Origin: Brevipalpus yothersi
Lineage: Eukaryota > Arthropoda > Arachnida > Trombidiformes > Tenuipalpidae
Length of the DNA: 64,000 nucleotides
Assembly: GCA_003956705.1 (NCBI GenBank)
Contig: QZCP01000246.1
Span: 161,078 to 225,077 of the forward strand
Direction: 5' to 3'
Numbering within the stretch: the first letter of the stretch is position 1; each line of letters starts with the position of its first letter. Below are positions 1-12,100 of this stretch, piece after piece. The notes beneath the pieces were generated by a model. That model worked only from the letters and a program-made list of their open reading frames with translations, was not told the origin of the DNA and did no database searches. The position numbers were made by a program, and so were the translations under genes.

Positions 1-336
1 ATAATTCAGTTTATCATGAGGATGAGGTGGATGATCAGCCTTTTCACTCAACAAATTGACTGTAGGCCAGGATGGTGATGATGAATGATGATCATTATTT
101 GGTTGACTGTGGGGTGAATTGGATAGATTGTCTTCGGTAAAATATTCTGTTCTACTCATATTATTATTATTATTATTGTGCGATACACTATCATCATGAT
201 CAACATTGCTCACAGAATCGGAACTATTGACCATAGATAAGTCATCCTCCTCTGTACCCGAATCATGGAAACTATTTTCCTTTGGCCACAATTCACTACG
301 AGAAGCTGCAGGATTAGATGCATTGATTTGATGCAT
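1..336 (-). CDS. Unknown acidic Asn/Ser/His-rich protein, N-terminal part, cut by window edge
   Basis: An open frame of 112 codons runs leftward from an ATG at 336-334 to the window edge without a stop, so only the N-terminus is visible and the rest lies outside. The peptide begins MHQINASNPAASRSELW and contains an acidic stretch (GTEEDDLSM), a run of six Asn at about 174-157, and a Ser/His/Pro/Asn-rich tail. This composition is typical of a disordered N-terminal region, for example of a regulatory protein, but no domain is visible and I do not recognise the family. The frame stays open across low-complexity codons and has a plausible start, which supports a real exon. The (AAT)n run encoding the Asn tract is the only repeat inside it. 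Confidence 0.4.
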   Translation of the reverse strand, partial: MHQINASNPAASRSELWPKENSFHDSGTEEDDLSMVNSSDSVSNVDHDDSVSHNNNNNNMSRTEYFTEDNLSNSPHSQPNNDHHSSSPSWPTVNLLSEKADHPPHPHDKLNY

Positions 337-894
337 GATTACATTCACACAGTATAGTCAGTTTTTGATTTAGTCGATAAATAAAGGAGAAAAACTTTCC
401 TTTCCGCTATCGGTACTTTTCTAGGCCACCAAGCAAGTGATCAAATCCACTTACTGCTACGTTAAGGACATGGACAACCAGAATGATGGTGTATTAGTAG
501 CCACATCAATGAGTGAAAAAAATTTCATCTTGCAGAACATTTGCAATTGAAAAGTGATATCAGTTTCAAGACACAAATCCAAATGCACACAAAATCATAA
601 AGATACACACAGCATATATGTTGATTGATTGATGGAAAAGTTGAAAATGATCAGATTGTTGAGCTTGTTTTAAATGACCGGTTCAGTAGTAGCAAGGGAG
701 AGGAGAGATGAGAAGTAACTTTCCACAGAAGTGTATTTACGATGAAGATACCGAAGATTATAGTTGATGCGTTTCTATTATATTTGCCTTTTCTTTTTTC
801 AACCAATATATATCAATACCAATCTGTGTGTATAGGGTATAGAGTATATATGTATACAGAAGTGTGGTGAGAATACAATCGATAAGAGAAAATA

Positions 895-2530
895 AGATCG
901 TATAAATGATAGTGTGTGTGAGAAAGAGAGAGAAAGAAAGAGAAAGACAATGAATCAAATGCCATGGATGCAAAGCGGATCAATTTGTTTCCATTTTCCA
1001 TTTGACAAACTATACAAAACTCTTGCAAGTAGGAAAGAAGAGAAAAGAGAGAGAAAGAGAAAGATCTGCTTGAGCAACATTATTCTTACCTACTATGAAT
1101 CGAACAAATTGTCGATGTCGATGTTGCCTGGGTTCACATAAAATGATGACGATTACCAATCCAATAGCTCAACAAATGTACAGTTATGTGTTTTGAGCAT
1201 TTATTCTTTTTTTGGTAAGGAAGAGATTTTTTTTTCACTCGCCTGCCCGACACTGTTATATAGTGGATATAAGATGAACGGTGAATATACACTCAACTCA
1301 GAGTATGTATGTGGAGTTGGAAAAAAATGATGATGATTTGGGTGAGAGAGAGAGAGGAGGGAAAGTCTCCCAATACATGTAGCTCACTCACAAGGTTACC
1401 ACCAAAGAGTAGTAGCTTACTACTCTTAAGCTACATACTGTACTATGACCATGATCAAAAAAATGATTCCAAATGATCATCAAGACTTACACATCTCACA
1501 AGTGCACAAGTATACACAACCGTCTGAGCGGATGGTGAAAGCAAATTACAATTGCTAATAGAGAAAAAAGATTACAGATTAAATTAAAAGTGTTGGCAAA
1601 ACACCGAAATGGCGAAAAATTCTCCTTCTTCTTGTTTCCTCTTCTCTCTCTTTTGCAGATCGGAGTTATTCACTTTTTTTTCTCCTCTCTCTCTTTCTCT
1701 CTCTCTCTCTTGTTTATTCCTATCAACAGCAGTGAGCCTGACACACTTTTGTGAGCTACTCTCACTCTATCAGCCTTTTCTTTGCTCACTCTCAAGCGTT
1801 AAGAGAGACAAGTTAAAGAGAAGAGTTTAAATTGCCTGAGAGCGCGATGTTTGAAGATGAAAGATGAAAAGTTTTCTCTCTCTCTTTTTTGAATCAAACA
1901 GTGTACATTTATGTCTGTCAATTCATTTTTAAAATAGTTGAACACTACCGACATTGGTTAAACGATTTTGTGGACAAGTGACGAGGAAAGATGAAGTGTT
2001 GATCAGATGAAATATGGGGATGTGTAGAAAATTTGTGGTGAGGGTGAAAATCATCATGGTTTGATGGTTTACGAAAAAGAATTTCGAGAGAGATGGTACA
2101 ATTTTGTGAGCAAGTTGGAGCTGGAGTCTTTTTACTTTGATCAATATGGCTACATTATGAGGGGAATAAAATCACGATGATTGGATGCAAAAACATAAAT
2201 TTATAACAAAACGATTAGATTTAGCTTCCATCACACTCAGTATTACAAGAAGGAGTGGCCATCTCTTTCATGATGTAGTTATAACCGTTCTTTCTTTCGA
2301 TGAGATTTTCGCGCTTTCCGCGTATCGTTTGCAAATCTATTTCATCCTATCTCTTGGCCAAAAATTGTTTGATACAATCTGCCGAACGCTTTTTTATCTA
2401 TATCAGCTCTCTTGAGTAATTTTCGGATTCAAAATTATGAAGGGGTGGTAAAACTTCTATCGGAAACTTTTCCTCTTTTAATTTCCAATGCTATCACAAC
2501 TCGATTTGACTTAATTCGAGATTAGTGAAA
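895..2530. repeat. Degenerate dispersed copy of NOP2 3'-flank sequence (copy A)
   Basis: Several blocks match the region just downstream of NOP2 in the same order and orientation. Block 1030-1340 resembles 21410-21740: both contain 'acaaattgtcgat', 'caacaaatgtacag' or 'ctacaaatgtacag', and the same run of later words. Block 2090-2245 resembles 21790-21960, sharing 'tgattggatgcaaaaa' and 'taacgataagattta' or a near form. Other blocks match copy B: 895-975 resembles 7430-7495, and 2240-2440 resembles 7570-7960. Each comparison is interrupted by insertions. Boundaries are approximate because they were found by eye. Confidence 0.6.
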
Positions 2531-2546
2531 ATATTGCGCTTTGGAT

Positions 2547-2548
<2 letters not shown>

Positions 2549-2638
<90 letters not shown>

Positions 2639-2750
2639 NNNNNNNNNNNNNNNNNNNNNNNNNNNNNNNNNNNNNNNNNNNNNNNNNNNNNNNNNNNNNN
2701 NNNNNNNNNNNNNNNNNNNNNNNNNNNNGAGAGAGAGAGAGAGAGAGAGA
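2549..2750. repeat. (GA)n microsatellite with 90-base gap
   Basis: An uninterrupted GA dinucleotide tract runs from about 2549 to 2638. It is followed by 90 unknown bases (2639-2728) and resumes as GA to about 2750. The true length is unknown because the assembly broke inside the repeat. The apparent Glu-Arg or Leu-Ser reading frames across it are artefacts of the dinucleotide. Confidence 0.95.
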
Positions 2751-3080
2751 ATCTTTGAATGAGACTCGCGAATGAATTTTATGTAACTGCCAGCCATGTG
2801 TATTAGACGATCTGTTGAGAATCTATGCGGATCCCTGGTTGCCAAGAAACATTGGTAGCCAAACTTCTCACCTCCTAAGGCTTTCCTACTCATTTGACTA
2901 TTCATGAGGATGTGAAGGTGTATAGTAGGCTTCTCCAAGGTAACCTCATAGTAAGTCAGATCAAAACATTCGGTGAGGAAGGAGGGTTTTTTGGTGGCAT
3001 TTGATGATCGGGAGTGATTTGATTTGATTTAAGAGAGATAAATTCAATTTTCTTATATTCTTCTGGTCCATGGATTAGGG

Positions 3081-3506
3081 ATGCCACTTTTTTCCAATCG
3101 TTTTTATTCTAAATCAGCAAAACTTCGCAAATCAACTTCTCAACCGACAATATCTCGAAATTCGGAAACAAATGAGAAGGAAAAAGAAAGTGATGCTTTA
3201 AGATTTTTCCGAAAAACTCCCAGTCTCGGTGAGGATATAAATTCTATTAAAAGTGGGAAACAAAAAAATTCTGATCAAAATGATGTGGATTCATCCATTC
3301 TTCGAAAGCAAATTGATACTTTGAAAAATGAACTCGATAAAGTGAAATCTGCGAATGAAACTTTGGTCAACGAGAACAGACTATTGAAGCTCAAAATGGA
3401 ATTGCTCATTGATTTGGTGAGTTTTTTTATTATTACAAAAATGTACCTTCTAATTTCTTCCCTTGTCCATCAGATGATCGAAAATGAGCAAAAATCTGAA
3501 CTGTAA
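3081..3506 (+). CDS. CBY1: Chibby-like coiled-coil protein (CBY family)
   Basis: Two exons, 3081-3416 and 3474-3506, are separated by a 57-bp intron (GTGAGT...CCATCAG) in phase 0, giving 122 aa; human Chibby is about 126 aa. The N-terminus MPLFSNRF followed by a Lys/Arg-Ser-rich segment matches the Chibby opening (MP-F-x-N-x-F, then RKS). The second half is a heptad-patterned coiled coil whose core ENRLLKLKMELLIDLM parallels the conserved Chibby segment. Known members bind beta-catenin or 14-3-3 proteins and act at the ciliary base. The central conserved stretch between N-terminus and coiled coil is poorly kept, and the last exon encodes only ten residues. Family assignment rests on the two ends, so a Chibby paralogue is possible. 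Confidence 0.65.
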   Translation: MPLFSNRFYSKSAKLRKSTSQPTISRNSETNEKEKESDALRFFRKTPSLGEDINSIKSGKQKNSDQNDVDSSILRKQIDTLKNELDKVKSANETLVNENRLLKLKMELLIDLVSFFIITKMYLLISSLVHQMIENEQKSEL

Positions 3507-4159
3507 AAGCAAAAAATTTGTGATCCAGAACGATGATGAAAATACTGATTGATGTTCATAAATTATCACCCCGAACACCATGACAAGTGTTCCATACGGA
3601 ATGGACATTGAACGCTTTTGATTAAGCGTGGAACAAAATTTCGGAATTATTCCTGATTAGGTGATAATCCTGTGGTTGAAAAATTTCAAGCTTAACAAGA
3701 GATAAAAAGCAGAGCAGGTAATAATCGGAAAAATTTTAATGAGTGGCAAACTGAAGACAACGACAGATAGCATGGAGCGTCCAAAATTCTGGAACTGAAA
3801 AACCTGGTGTATAATGGACGTAGATTAAATTTCAGTCGATAAAATCTGAATCTGATTATAAAGATAGCAAAATGATGGCTAGACACCGAGTGTATGATGA
3901 TAAAAAGAAAACGAAGTGGTCATACCACATCGATTTGAGGAGATTCGGTTCCATTTATCCAGATTAAAAATGTGGATGATCAATAGCAAGATGAGAAGCT
4001 TGTTATGAGCCACACTAACTGAATGCTAAAGATAAATTCAAATCATCAAAATAAAAGTGATATAATTTTTTCCATATATTATCCTTTGTTTATAGATTCT
4101 TCATGGTCAATTACCAAATAAAACGAAAATTTGATCCTCCTCCCTAAAGACTGTGTCAT
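3507..4159. other. Intergenic, convergent gene ends
   Basis: This stretch separates the 3' ends of the Chibby-like gene (+) and TOM1 (-). It is AT-rich, with no open frame that can be supported and no repeat beyond short A/T runs. It presumably contains both 3' UTRs. Confidence 0.6.
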
Positions 4160-6525
4160 CTATTTGGGCATCTTATCTATAGCCTCAGCCCTTTCAGCCA
4201 GAAATTTTTCAAAATTCACATCACCACCAGATCCTTGGTGGCGAGGTGGATTAGTACCTGCTGTCTGGTCCTGTAACCACTTTTCCATTTCAACCAAGTC
4301 TCTCTCCGAGTCGAGCTGAGAGAAGAAATGAATTCATGATGAGTTATAGAGAACAATTAGGAACTGTTCGATTTTAACTCACCGGTAGAGGCTTGCTATC
4401 TGATTCAGAGGTATTCGAAGCATTGCGTCCCAGGTCGAGTTCTACTTGACCTGTTCGAATAGCCTCAGAAGATGCTTTAGTTTTCGAATCTGCACTAATC
4501 GAAGAACGTGAATGAGCAAAGATATCAAAATCAGCATCACTTGCAGCACCAGCTCCGGCTGGAGGTTTAGAACTTGGATTCTGGAAAAGAGAGAACGAGT
4601 GAGCAAAGATCGTTTAAAATGAATCGTTTCTTTGGTTTATTAGTTTCTATTACCTCTTTTCCAACAGATAAGTTTGCAAAACCTTTAGAGAGAGAACTAT
4701 TTGGTTGTACATCGTCCGCATTCAGATCGATGAGACTAGGCTCTTGTCCAGCTTTAAGAATGAAAAATTTTGAATAAAATCGAAATTCATCGATTAACAC
4801 ACAATAGACAATATGCATATATACTGTTATGGGGTTCTCATGAAATAGACATACCTTCTTGAGCTTCAAGCGATTTGGGTAAAGTAGCAGTAGAAGACAA
4901 ATTACCGACCATACCAGGATTCGAGTTGATGAATGCAGTACGCTTACGATCATATCGTTCATATCTTTCGAAAAGATTATTGAGCTCATCGTTGACTCGG
5001 AGAAGCTCATTGGTAACTTCTTCATTTGCAACTTTTTCGATTAATTCAACAATACGCTTTTGCATCGATTGACAAGTTGTATTCAAATCGCGTAATAAGG
5101 CCCAGTCATCGGGATGCTCTTTTCCAGGAATCAATTCGTCCATCATTTCATGGAAAACCTTGATATTACCTTGAACAACATCTAACTCCCCTCGAAGTTT
5201 GACGAGCTGTTCGGTGCTAAGATTCGCTGGGCCTGCTGATAACATCATGCTTGAAGCTTGACCAGAACTAGCTTGACGGTGTAAGGAATGAAATTGGTGG
5301 GGTGATGGGTGCACTGATGTGTTTGTTGAAGCTAATGAAGAAGAATCATTGGTAGATTTGCGATATGGTGGCACACTCCTTTGAGGGGTGTGAATAGGAG
5401 CAGATGAATCACTGTCGGGAACTGGGAATTCGACTTTTTTAGATTTCAATTCATTGTACACTTGAACAACTCCGGAACATTCAGGTTGACCACGGAATGC
5501 ATCACTCCAAGTTTGAATGAGATTTAAAACCTTCAAAATTAACAAGAAATCAAGAGAATAGATCTAAAATCAGCAAAGAATCAACAGTTTGACAGTCGTC
5601 TCGAGAATGATAGAGATAGAAAATATATTTCAGGTAGAAAGAGTAAGACAGTTAGCTATTAAGAGAACAGGTAACGGGAGCAAGAGCGTAATTCAAGCAG
5701 CTAATAAGATAATTGACAATAAGCACATGTTCAAAAGGTTCCTTCTCCAATTCAAAAAGACAGATTTCAAATCACAATAGTAACAATCACCTTCTCTTGT
5801 AAAGCAGGAGGCGGATCGTTTCTTGGGCCAATCAATTTAACCAAATCACTAACGAAGTCTTTACTCGTGACCAATGTATGAAATCGTTTCCCACAATTCT
5901 TAACGCACGTCTCCAATAGCTACAAGATCAAAAATCATGATCAATAAATATCTGATTGATTTACACTACACTATACAATCGCGGTTTGCGAGAATCAAAG
6001 AGATACAAGATAACAAGATAATCGCTCTCTTCAGAACTCGAAGTAGAGTTGGGTTCATTGGCTTGCCATTGAAGCTACTGATACTCACTGTTAAAGTGTA
6101 CATAACAACAGTATGATTTTTTCCAGCACTCTGTTGTAAGCGTCTCTTGATAGCTCGAGCAGCATCTTTAGGCCTGAATATTTGTAAAATTCAATTGTTT
6201 ACCATGCTGGATGACTCATGTTTGTTGATGATGAGTGAACACATCACCGATGGAGTGTATACTCACCCCTCATCTGTATCGTTGATCATATCACATATTT
6301 CCAAGAAAAGAGCCCAATCCTCAGATGGTAGAGAAGGGTCAGTTGCTTGTTCTATCGATCAAAGAGAGTGAAACATTTTGTTATGAGAATGCAATGTATC
6401 TTTCAATCAATATTGATACACCAAGTGAAATGTAATGAAGCGTTATGATTGTGATACTCACCGACTTTCTGACCGATCGGCGTTTGAAATGGATTACCAC
6501 TCAAAGTTTGAAGAAGGGCTGCCAT
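4160..6525 (-). CDS. TOM1: TOM1-type VHS-GAT endosomal adaptor
   Basis: Eight exons read leftward: 6525-6462, 6351-6267, 6173-6089, 5919-5791, 5530-4855, 4751-4654, 4580-4383, 4315-4160. All junctions are GT-AG with matching phases, giving 496 aa (human TOM1 is about 492). The VHS domain spans about residues 8-145, starting at the typical GNPFQTPIGQ and including SEDWALFLEICDMIND and LLETCVKNCGKRFH. An IHTPQR motif follows, then a GAT domain at about 225-315 with LRDLNTTCQSMQKRIVELI. A clathrin-box-like LIDL lies in exon 6, and the C-terminus has the family's F-x-K-F-L-A-E-R-A segment. TOM1 proteins bind ubiquitin, Tollip, Endofin and clathrin on early endosomes. An upstream ATG at about 6771 lies in a probable 5' exon out of frame, so 6525 is preferred. 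Confidence 0.93.
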
Positions 6526-7429
6526 AATGAACGAGATGTCGAACTGGTTGCAAATTGGTCAAATCTATTGGTGGTTGATATTGAAGGTAGAAACAATCAC
6601 CAATCGAAAACAGTTGGAAGACAATCTGCGAAAAAAGGGAAAAAAATAGAAAGAGGGAAGAAGAAGAAGAATGAGAATGACATCAATTTAATCATGCAGC
6701 AGGCAGGCAAAAGAGAATCGGTGCCAGCCTCGAGTAAAATACTCACCTGACAAGATATTGATGAAAACGGAGCTCATCACTATTGGATAGTAAATTGTGC
6801 TCAATAATGTGGTTAAACAAATCAACAACAGCAATAGTGGTGGTAATAGTTGGAGAAGATTAAAGAAGCGAACAAAAAAAATAATTCAACTCAAATCACA
6901 TAACATACCAAAACATTAGGATGTTTTGATTTTGTAGAAGAAGATGATGATGATGATGATAATGATGATAATGCAAATGAATTCAGTGGAATAGTAAAAC
7001 GGGAAGCACAAACTGTTAATCAATTGCAATAATCAAATTCTATATGGATGATGATGATCGTAATTGCATACAATCAATACACGATGGACATTACTTACAC
7101 ATTAATCAAAATAAGATGTTTCTCTTCGAAAATTGCGATCTTTTCCATGAGCTAAAATGCGAGGAATATGCAAGCGCGGGGAAGATTGAAAAATTGCCGA
7201 GCATATCTTCTCTCTCTCTCTTCTCTTTGGAAGCGAAAAAAATTGCATAGACTTGCATTTTATACAGTTATACTAAGCAGATTTTTGCGATTCCTCACAA
7301 AATGTTCATACTTAATTGTGTTCCATCATCAATTCAAACATGGTCAGCATGGTCTTGAATCGAGTTTCGATTGGCAGTTTATTAATGTTACCGAGAGTGT
7401 GGTGAAACTACTTTCGGTAGGGACAAAAT

Positions 7430-8575
7430 AAGATCGTATGAATGATAGTGTGTGAGAGAGAAAGTGAAAGATAGTGAATCAAATGTCATGGATGCGTTTA
7501 TTTGATTAATAGTTATTTTTAGGAAGATGCAAAGCTTGAACATAATGATTACTCTTGACACTTTCGGAAGTGGTAGCCATCACTCTCTTGATAGCTATGA
7601 CAACAGTACTTTCTTACGATAAGACTTTTCGCGCTTTGGCTCGTAAATTGTTTGATATAATCGGGAAACGGAAAATTGTCATTGGTTAATACATGTATTT
7701 TGCCGGCGAATGAACTGGGTTTCCAGAATTTTCAGACTGACAAGCTAACCATCGACTTTTGCTTCATACCGCAATCGAAAATATGGTATTTCTTCCGTAT
7801 GCTTTGGGACATAAGCTCTCAATACACTTCGAACTTCTTACCTTTGGAATCCATGAAAATGATCAGTGAAGCGGTTCGAATATTGAAAGGTCTCGAAAAC
7901 AATACTTTCAAGAAATATTTGAATTCAAAATTGTGGAGGGAGTGTAAAATTTATATCTAAAATCTCAGTGATCCAGATGAGTGAACGTGAGAATATTTGT
8001 TAGACTTGTGTTGGGTGTATTTGTTTGAAATACTTTTCCCATTGTCCATATGAATGAATTTTATGAAAATTACTTGCTTTTATCCAAAAGAATCAGTTCA
8101 AAAAAAAGAGACTAGCTTGAAGTGCTATTGTCGTTTCAAATAAATTCAACGAAACAAGGCGATTTGGCTCAATGGTACAAAAAGAACCTTGATAGAGATG
8201 AATTAATTCTGTAAGAATTCATATGTAATTTCATTGTGATACCAACGAAATTTTTAAAATTGGTAGTGAAAACGAGACAGCTTAGTGAGTGAAATAAAAT
8301 CATGAAGATTAGATTCAAAAAAGCATAACGATTAGGTTTAGATTTTAGCACTGGGCTGTTCACTAGCTTAAGTATCAACCTCGGACCCTTTTTGACCTCC
8401 AGCATTCAAGAAGACATTAATATTGTGAGGAGAGAAACTTCTCCTTAAATTAGAAGAGAAATCGAATCTTCTTTGTAGGGATCTGAAGAAAAAAGGAGAT
8501 GGACATTATCGTATGAAATTTTCTCCTCTACCTGATGGTTGATTGGAAGGAATATTAGACTTACTTCGCGAATCA
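7430..8575. repeat. Degenerate dispersed copy of NOP2 3'-flank sequence (copy B)
   Basis: Words shared with copy A include 'gaatgatagtgtgtg' near 7440 (compare 905), 'cttttcgcgcttt' near 7627 (compare 2308) and 'attgtttgatataatc' near 7648 (compare 2364). At its right end it matches the NOP2 gene itself: 'gtgagtgaaataaaa' near 8286 also occurs at about 21880, and the NOP2-exon-like part is listed as a pseudogene fragment. Orientation is the same as at the NOP2 locus. Divergence is high, so this is an old duplication. Confidence 0.6.
8395..8572 (-). pseudogene. NOP2 exon 4 / intron 3 relic
   Basis: The segment aligns by eye with 22030-22202, which covers the 5' part of NOP2 exon 4, the intron and the end of exon 3. 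Shared blocks are 'attgtgag' near 8421 (compare 22057), 'gaatcttctttg' near 8465 (compare 22110), 'atctgaag' near 8481 (compare 22127), and a region ending in 'acttactt', the exon 3 splice donor, near 8560 (compare 22194). Coding capacity is lost through indels. The intron is retained, so the copy arose from DNA rather than mRNA. Confidence 0.5.
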
Positions 8576-9104
8576 ACGATATTTATCAATGATATATCAT
8601 CAACGATGAGTAAGGAATAAACAGTACTATCAATCACTAAAACACATTCGCTACTCTCTGATTGGTTTATATTCTCGTAGGAAAATCTTCCACTAGCAAA
8701 ACATTCTTCATGGTCGGAGAACTTCACGCTATTGGGTTCACATACACTATCTGTGGTGGGGTCTCTGAATAATTGGCAAAAATTCGACGATTATTACCAG
8801 GGTTGATTTTCCATCACTTTATACAGCCTTTACAACCAAAAGGCTCGCAATTAGAATTCTCTCTCATTTTTATAACTCTTCGACTCCGTCCAAATAAACA
8901 TTATTGTTGATATGAGCCATATACAGTAGTAGCCAAGTTCTCGCTATCAGACAACTTTGATGCCTAATTTTTGATCATGAATTTTTTATAGCTAGTAGTT
9001 CAATTTTTAATAATTAAAAAATAATGAAAATAAATTTTTTCCACATATTAACATTAAATTTTTGTGAAAGGTAAATTAAACAAGCAACTAAGAGATTTGT
9101 GGTC

Positions 9105-12100
9105 TCATGGATTTTGTTCTAACCACATTTGACATATTTTAGTGACATAGTCTTGTTTCATTCGGATGCTGGCTGCAAGAATCCGTTTTATATCCGATAC
9201 CCGGTGTAGATGAGCTGCAAGGAGGTAAGCAGATTTGAGTTTTCCAGTGGTTATGTAGGCATCTATTTTGTTTATGTCACAGCTGATCATTTTGATCAAC
9301 TGATCTCCAGACTCCAGAGTTGGACAATGTCTAAGAACAGTGCCAATCACATCATCACACATTCCAAGTGATTCTTTCGGATCATGATTCATACGAATAC
9401 TCTCTAGAAGCTGGGAAATTAATTGAACTAGGTTCACTTTCTTGCTGGTTGCTAAGATTTTACCACTCAAACGGTAAACCTGACCCGGGTCAAGGTTGTT
9501 CTCATCAATGATCTGACGAGCGACCTGGAAGCTGTCTGATATTGAAGACTCATATTCCAGTAGAACCATGACAGCAATTTGAGTTTTACTCACAATACTG
9601 TCATCCAATATAGTTGGCACATGAGGAGGCGATGAATCATTGATTTTGGAACCATGATTTTCACTTGTTTCTTGAAGACTTACAAGAGCTTTAGGTAGAG
9701 TGATTTTTTTGTTGTAGAATCGTTTCGTAATTTCTATTTGCATATCTATAACGTGAATCTGTTTTTGTACTTCTTCTTTAGCAAATACGAGGCAACCTTT
9801 GTTGATTCTGTCCTGATTAGCGAGAAAATACTGACAATGCTGCTTAGCCATTTGAAGATTATCAATCCGAGAATACAATTGACCATAATCGGTAGCTTTT
9901 GGAGCAAGAAAAAAACTGATCTGTGTCATGGCAGCTCGGATGTGATCACCCATGAAAACTTGGATTGCATGGAGAATGTGAAAGTGATTATTAGTAGAAA
10001 AATATTTGCATGCATAGATCCAAAACTTCCATGTTTTGTTGAAAGTAGGGTCAATTGATGTTGTCAGATTCATCAATTTCTTGAAGTTCCCACATTTTAT
10101 CACAGGTAACAGAAGGCGGGTCACAAAAATATTGATAAGATTACGGCTGTTGCGATCGTCCAAGAAAATTTGAATGGCTTGTTTGTAGAGACCGAATCGT
10201 ACGTAAAATCGAACGGTATCTTCTTTTGACCCAAAATTCTCCAAATAATAGACTCCCTCCTCAATAAGATCAGAGTGTAGAGTACACTCTTCTTGTCCAT
10301 CAGGAACATTCGTCTTTTTGACTAGACTAGGTGCTTGCCCTGAAGTTATAGCTCGACAGCGATCCCGCAGAGAGCTGTTTCCTACTCTCCCCTTGATTGC
10401 ATCAAAAACATCAAAAATTTCCTGGAGAAGCTTACTATTTATATCATTGTTGGAGGATGATTTGCTCACAAAACATGGCTTGAATTTCTTGCGTGCCTCC
10501 GCAAATTGGCCATGCTTCAAACACACCATTGCCCATGTTTTCCATATTTGTTTTAAATTTATTCCATACTTCGTGGCTATGTGGTAAGCTAAATCGAATC
10601 GCTCCATTTCGATGAGTTTCTCCTGTAGACGAATAGCTGCATTCTCCTTCAAGGTGACCAAACTGATCAGATCACGGTTGGCACAGTTTCCCTCAACCAA
10701 CATTTTGACTATATCTACTCTACTGAGTAGAAAATCGATCTCTGGTGACAATTTTGAATCTTCATCACCGATCAAAACTTTTGCTGATAGAAGAAGGGAT
10801 CTGATCAAATTGATTATTAGACCATAGTCAACTCGATTGGAGGAAAACGTTTCGAATAGAGGTTTTGTGAGGTAGTCTATGATGACTTGTGCACACCTTC
10901 TCTTATCAGAGTGCATTTTGAGGAGAGATAGGCATAGAGAACTGCTCGGAGCTGATTGATAATAGAACTCTTCTCGAATCGCTTCATTTTCAGAATCTTT
11001 AGGGGACAGAATCCATTGAATTTTGGAGACTGTAGCTGAAGAAGTAGATGATGTACTTTCCTTTCGACTTTGTGCAGTTTCCATACGAGTTTGAGCGTAA
11101 CAATCATCACATACTCGAACAGGATGACGATCTGATATTTCGGTGATGAGGAGAAGTTTCTGTGAACAAGTATTGCAAATTACTCGACCACACCTTCGAC
11201 AATGGTGACGTCGATTGAACATGGAAAATTTTTCCATTTTGCATAACATACACACAGAAACTCTATAATCAGGAACCCATTGCTCCTTGGATGGGATGAT
11301 GGTTGGCATGCGGAAAGACTGAAACTGACCAAATTCTGTGAGCACTGAGGAGGAGATCATTGTTGTGTCCGATCCAAATATTGACTCTGAATCGATTATT
11401 TCTACATCAACAGCTTTACGAGCATATATTTCGATCAGATGATCACAGCTTAGATTTTTCAATGTTTTGACACCCTTCTCCAGTGGCTCGTACTCGAGAT
11501 TCATCAACATTTGTTCGACAATGAGGAAAGGCTTGGTCACTAGTGGCTCATAATGAGACCAGCTGGAAACAGGAAGCAATTGAATTAATTCTATTCCCAA
11601 GAGATAATCACTGAAATATTGAGATTTTTCCGAATCTATAACTATTTCTGGAGATGCGAGAATGAATTTGATTAATTTTTCACGAGTGGTCAGATCTTCA
11701 ACAGCTGGTAGAACTCGTTCAACTAAATCGAAAGGGTCTCTTAGATTGCTGAGGAATTTCACATAATCCCGATGAGCGGATGAAGATTTTGCCAACTTAT
11801 CTGGGTAAGATGATTCATTAGTAGATAGTTCACGAATATTGGAGCAGTATGCTAGGAGAAGCAGTTCTTGTCTCAAGTTTTCTACCTCATTTTGCTTGGT
11901 TCCATGTGTATCTTTTAGTGCTTTGGGCAGTATTGTGGGCCTTCGATCTTCGATGAAAATTTGCCAATCTCGAATAAGAGAATAATTTTTACGAGACTTA
12001 ATGATGGTTAGAATATCAATCTCAGTCAAATTGTCATAGGCATCACGCCATGATCTAAGGCTAGATAAAGCTGCTATTTTGGCGTAAAGATGAACAATAT

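Larger units (their letters stand above)
337..3080. other. Intergenic region with repeats and an assembly gap
   Basis: No convincing coding exon is seen. The stretch holds a degenerate copy of sequence related to the NOP2 3' flank (about 895-2530, listed separately), short purine/pyrimidine tracts (about 914-950, 1040-1062, 1683-1711), and a (GA)n tract interrupted by unknown bases (2549-2750). The flanking genes diverge from here: the edge-truncated gene leftward and the Chibby-like gene rightward. Promoters of both could lie in this stretch, but none was identified. Confidence 0.6.
6526..9104. other. Intergenic region upstream of TOM1, with repeat-derived sequence
   Basis: A probable non-coding 5' exon of TOM1 ends at a GTGAGT donor near 6746, which could splice to an acceptor near 6545. 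A (GAT)n run is at about 6939-6970. From about 7430 to 8575 the sequence is a degenerate copy of the NOP2 3' region (listed separately). Between 8576 and 9104 I see only AT-rich sequence and the presumed 3' UTR of ZFYVE26. Confidence 0.55.

Noticed and set aside
2522..2938. Open frames of repeating Arg-Glu or Leu-Ser across the (GA)n tract
   Set aside because: Pure dinucleotide translation spanning unknown bases; no coding signal.
6742..6771. Upstream ATG exon for TOM1 (MSSVFINILS)
   Set aside because: When spliced to the next acceptor it runs out of frame to a stop, whereas the ATG at 6525 gives the conserved TOM1 N-terminus.
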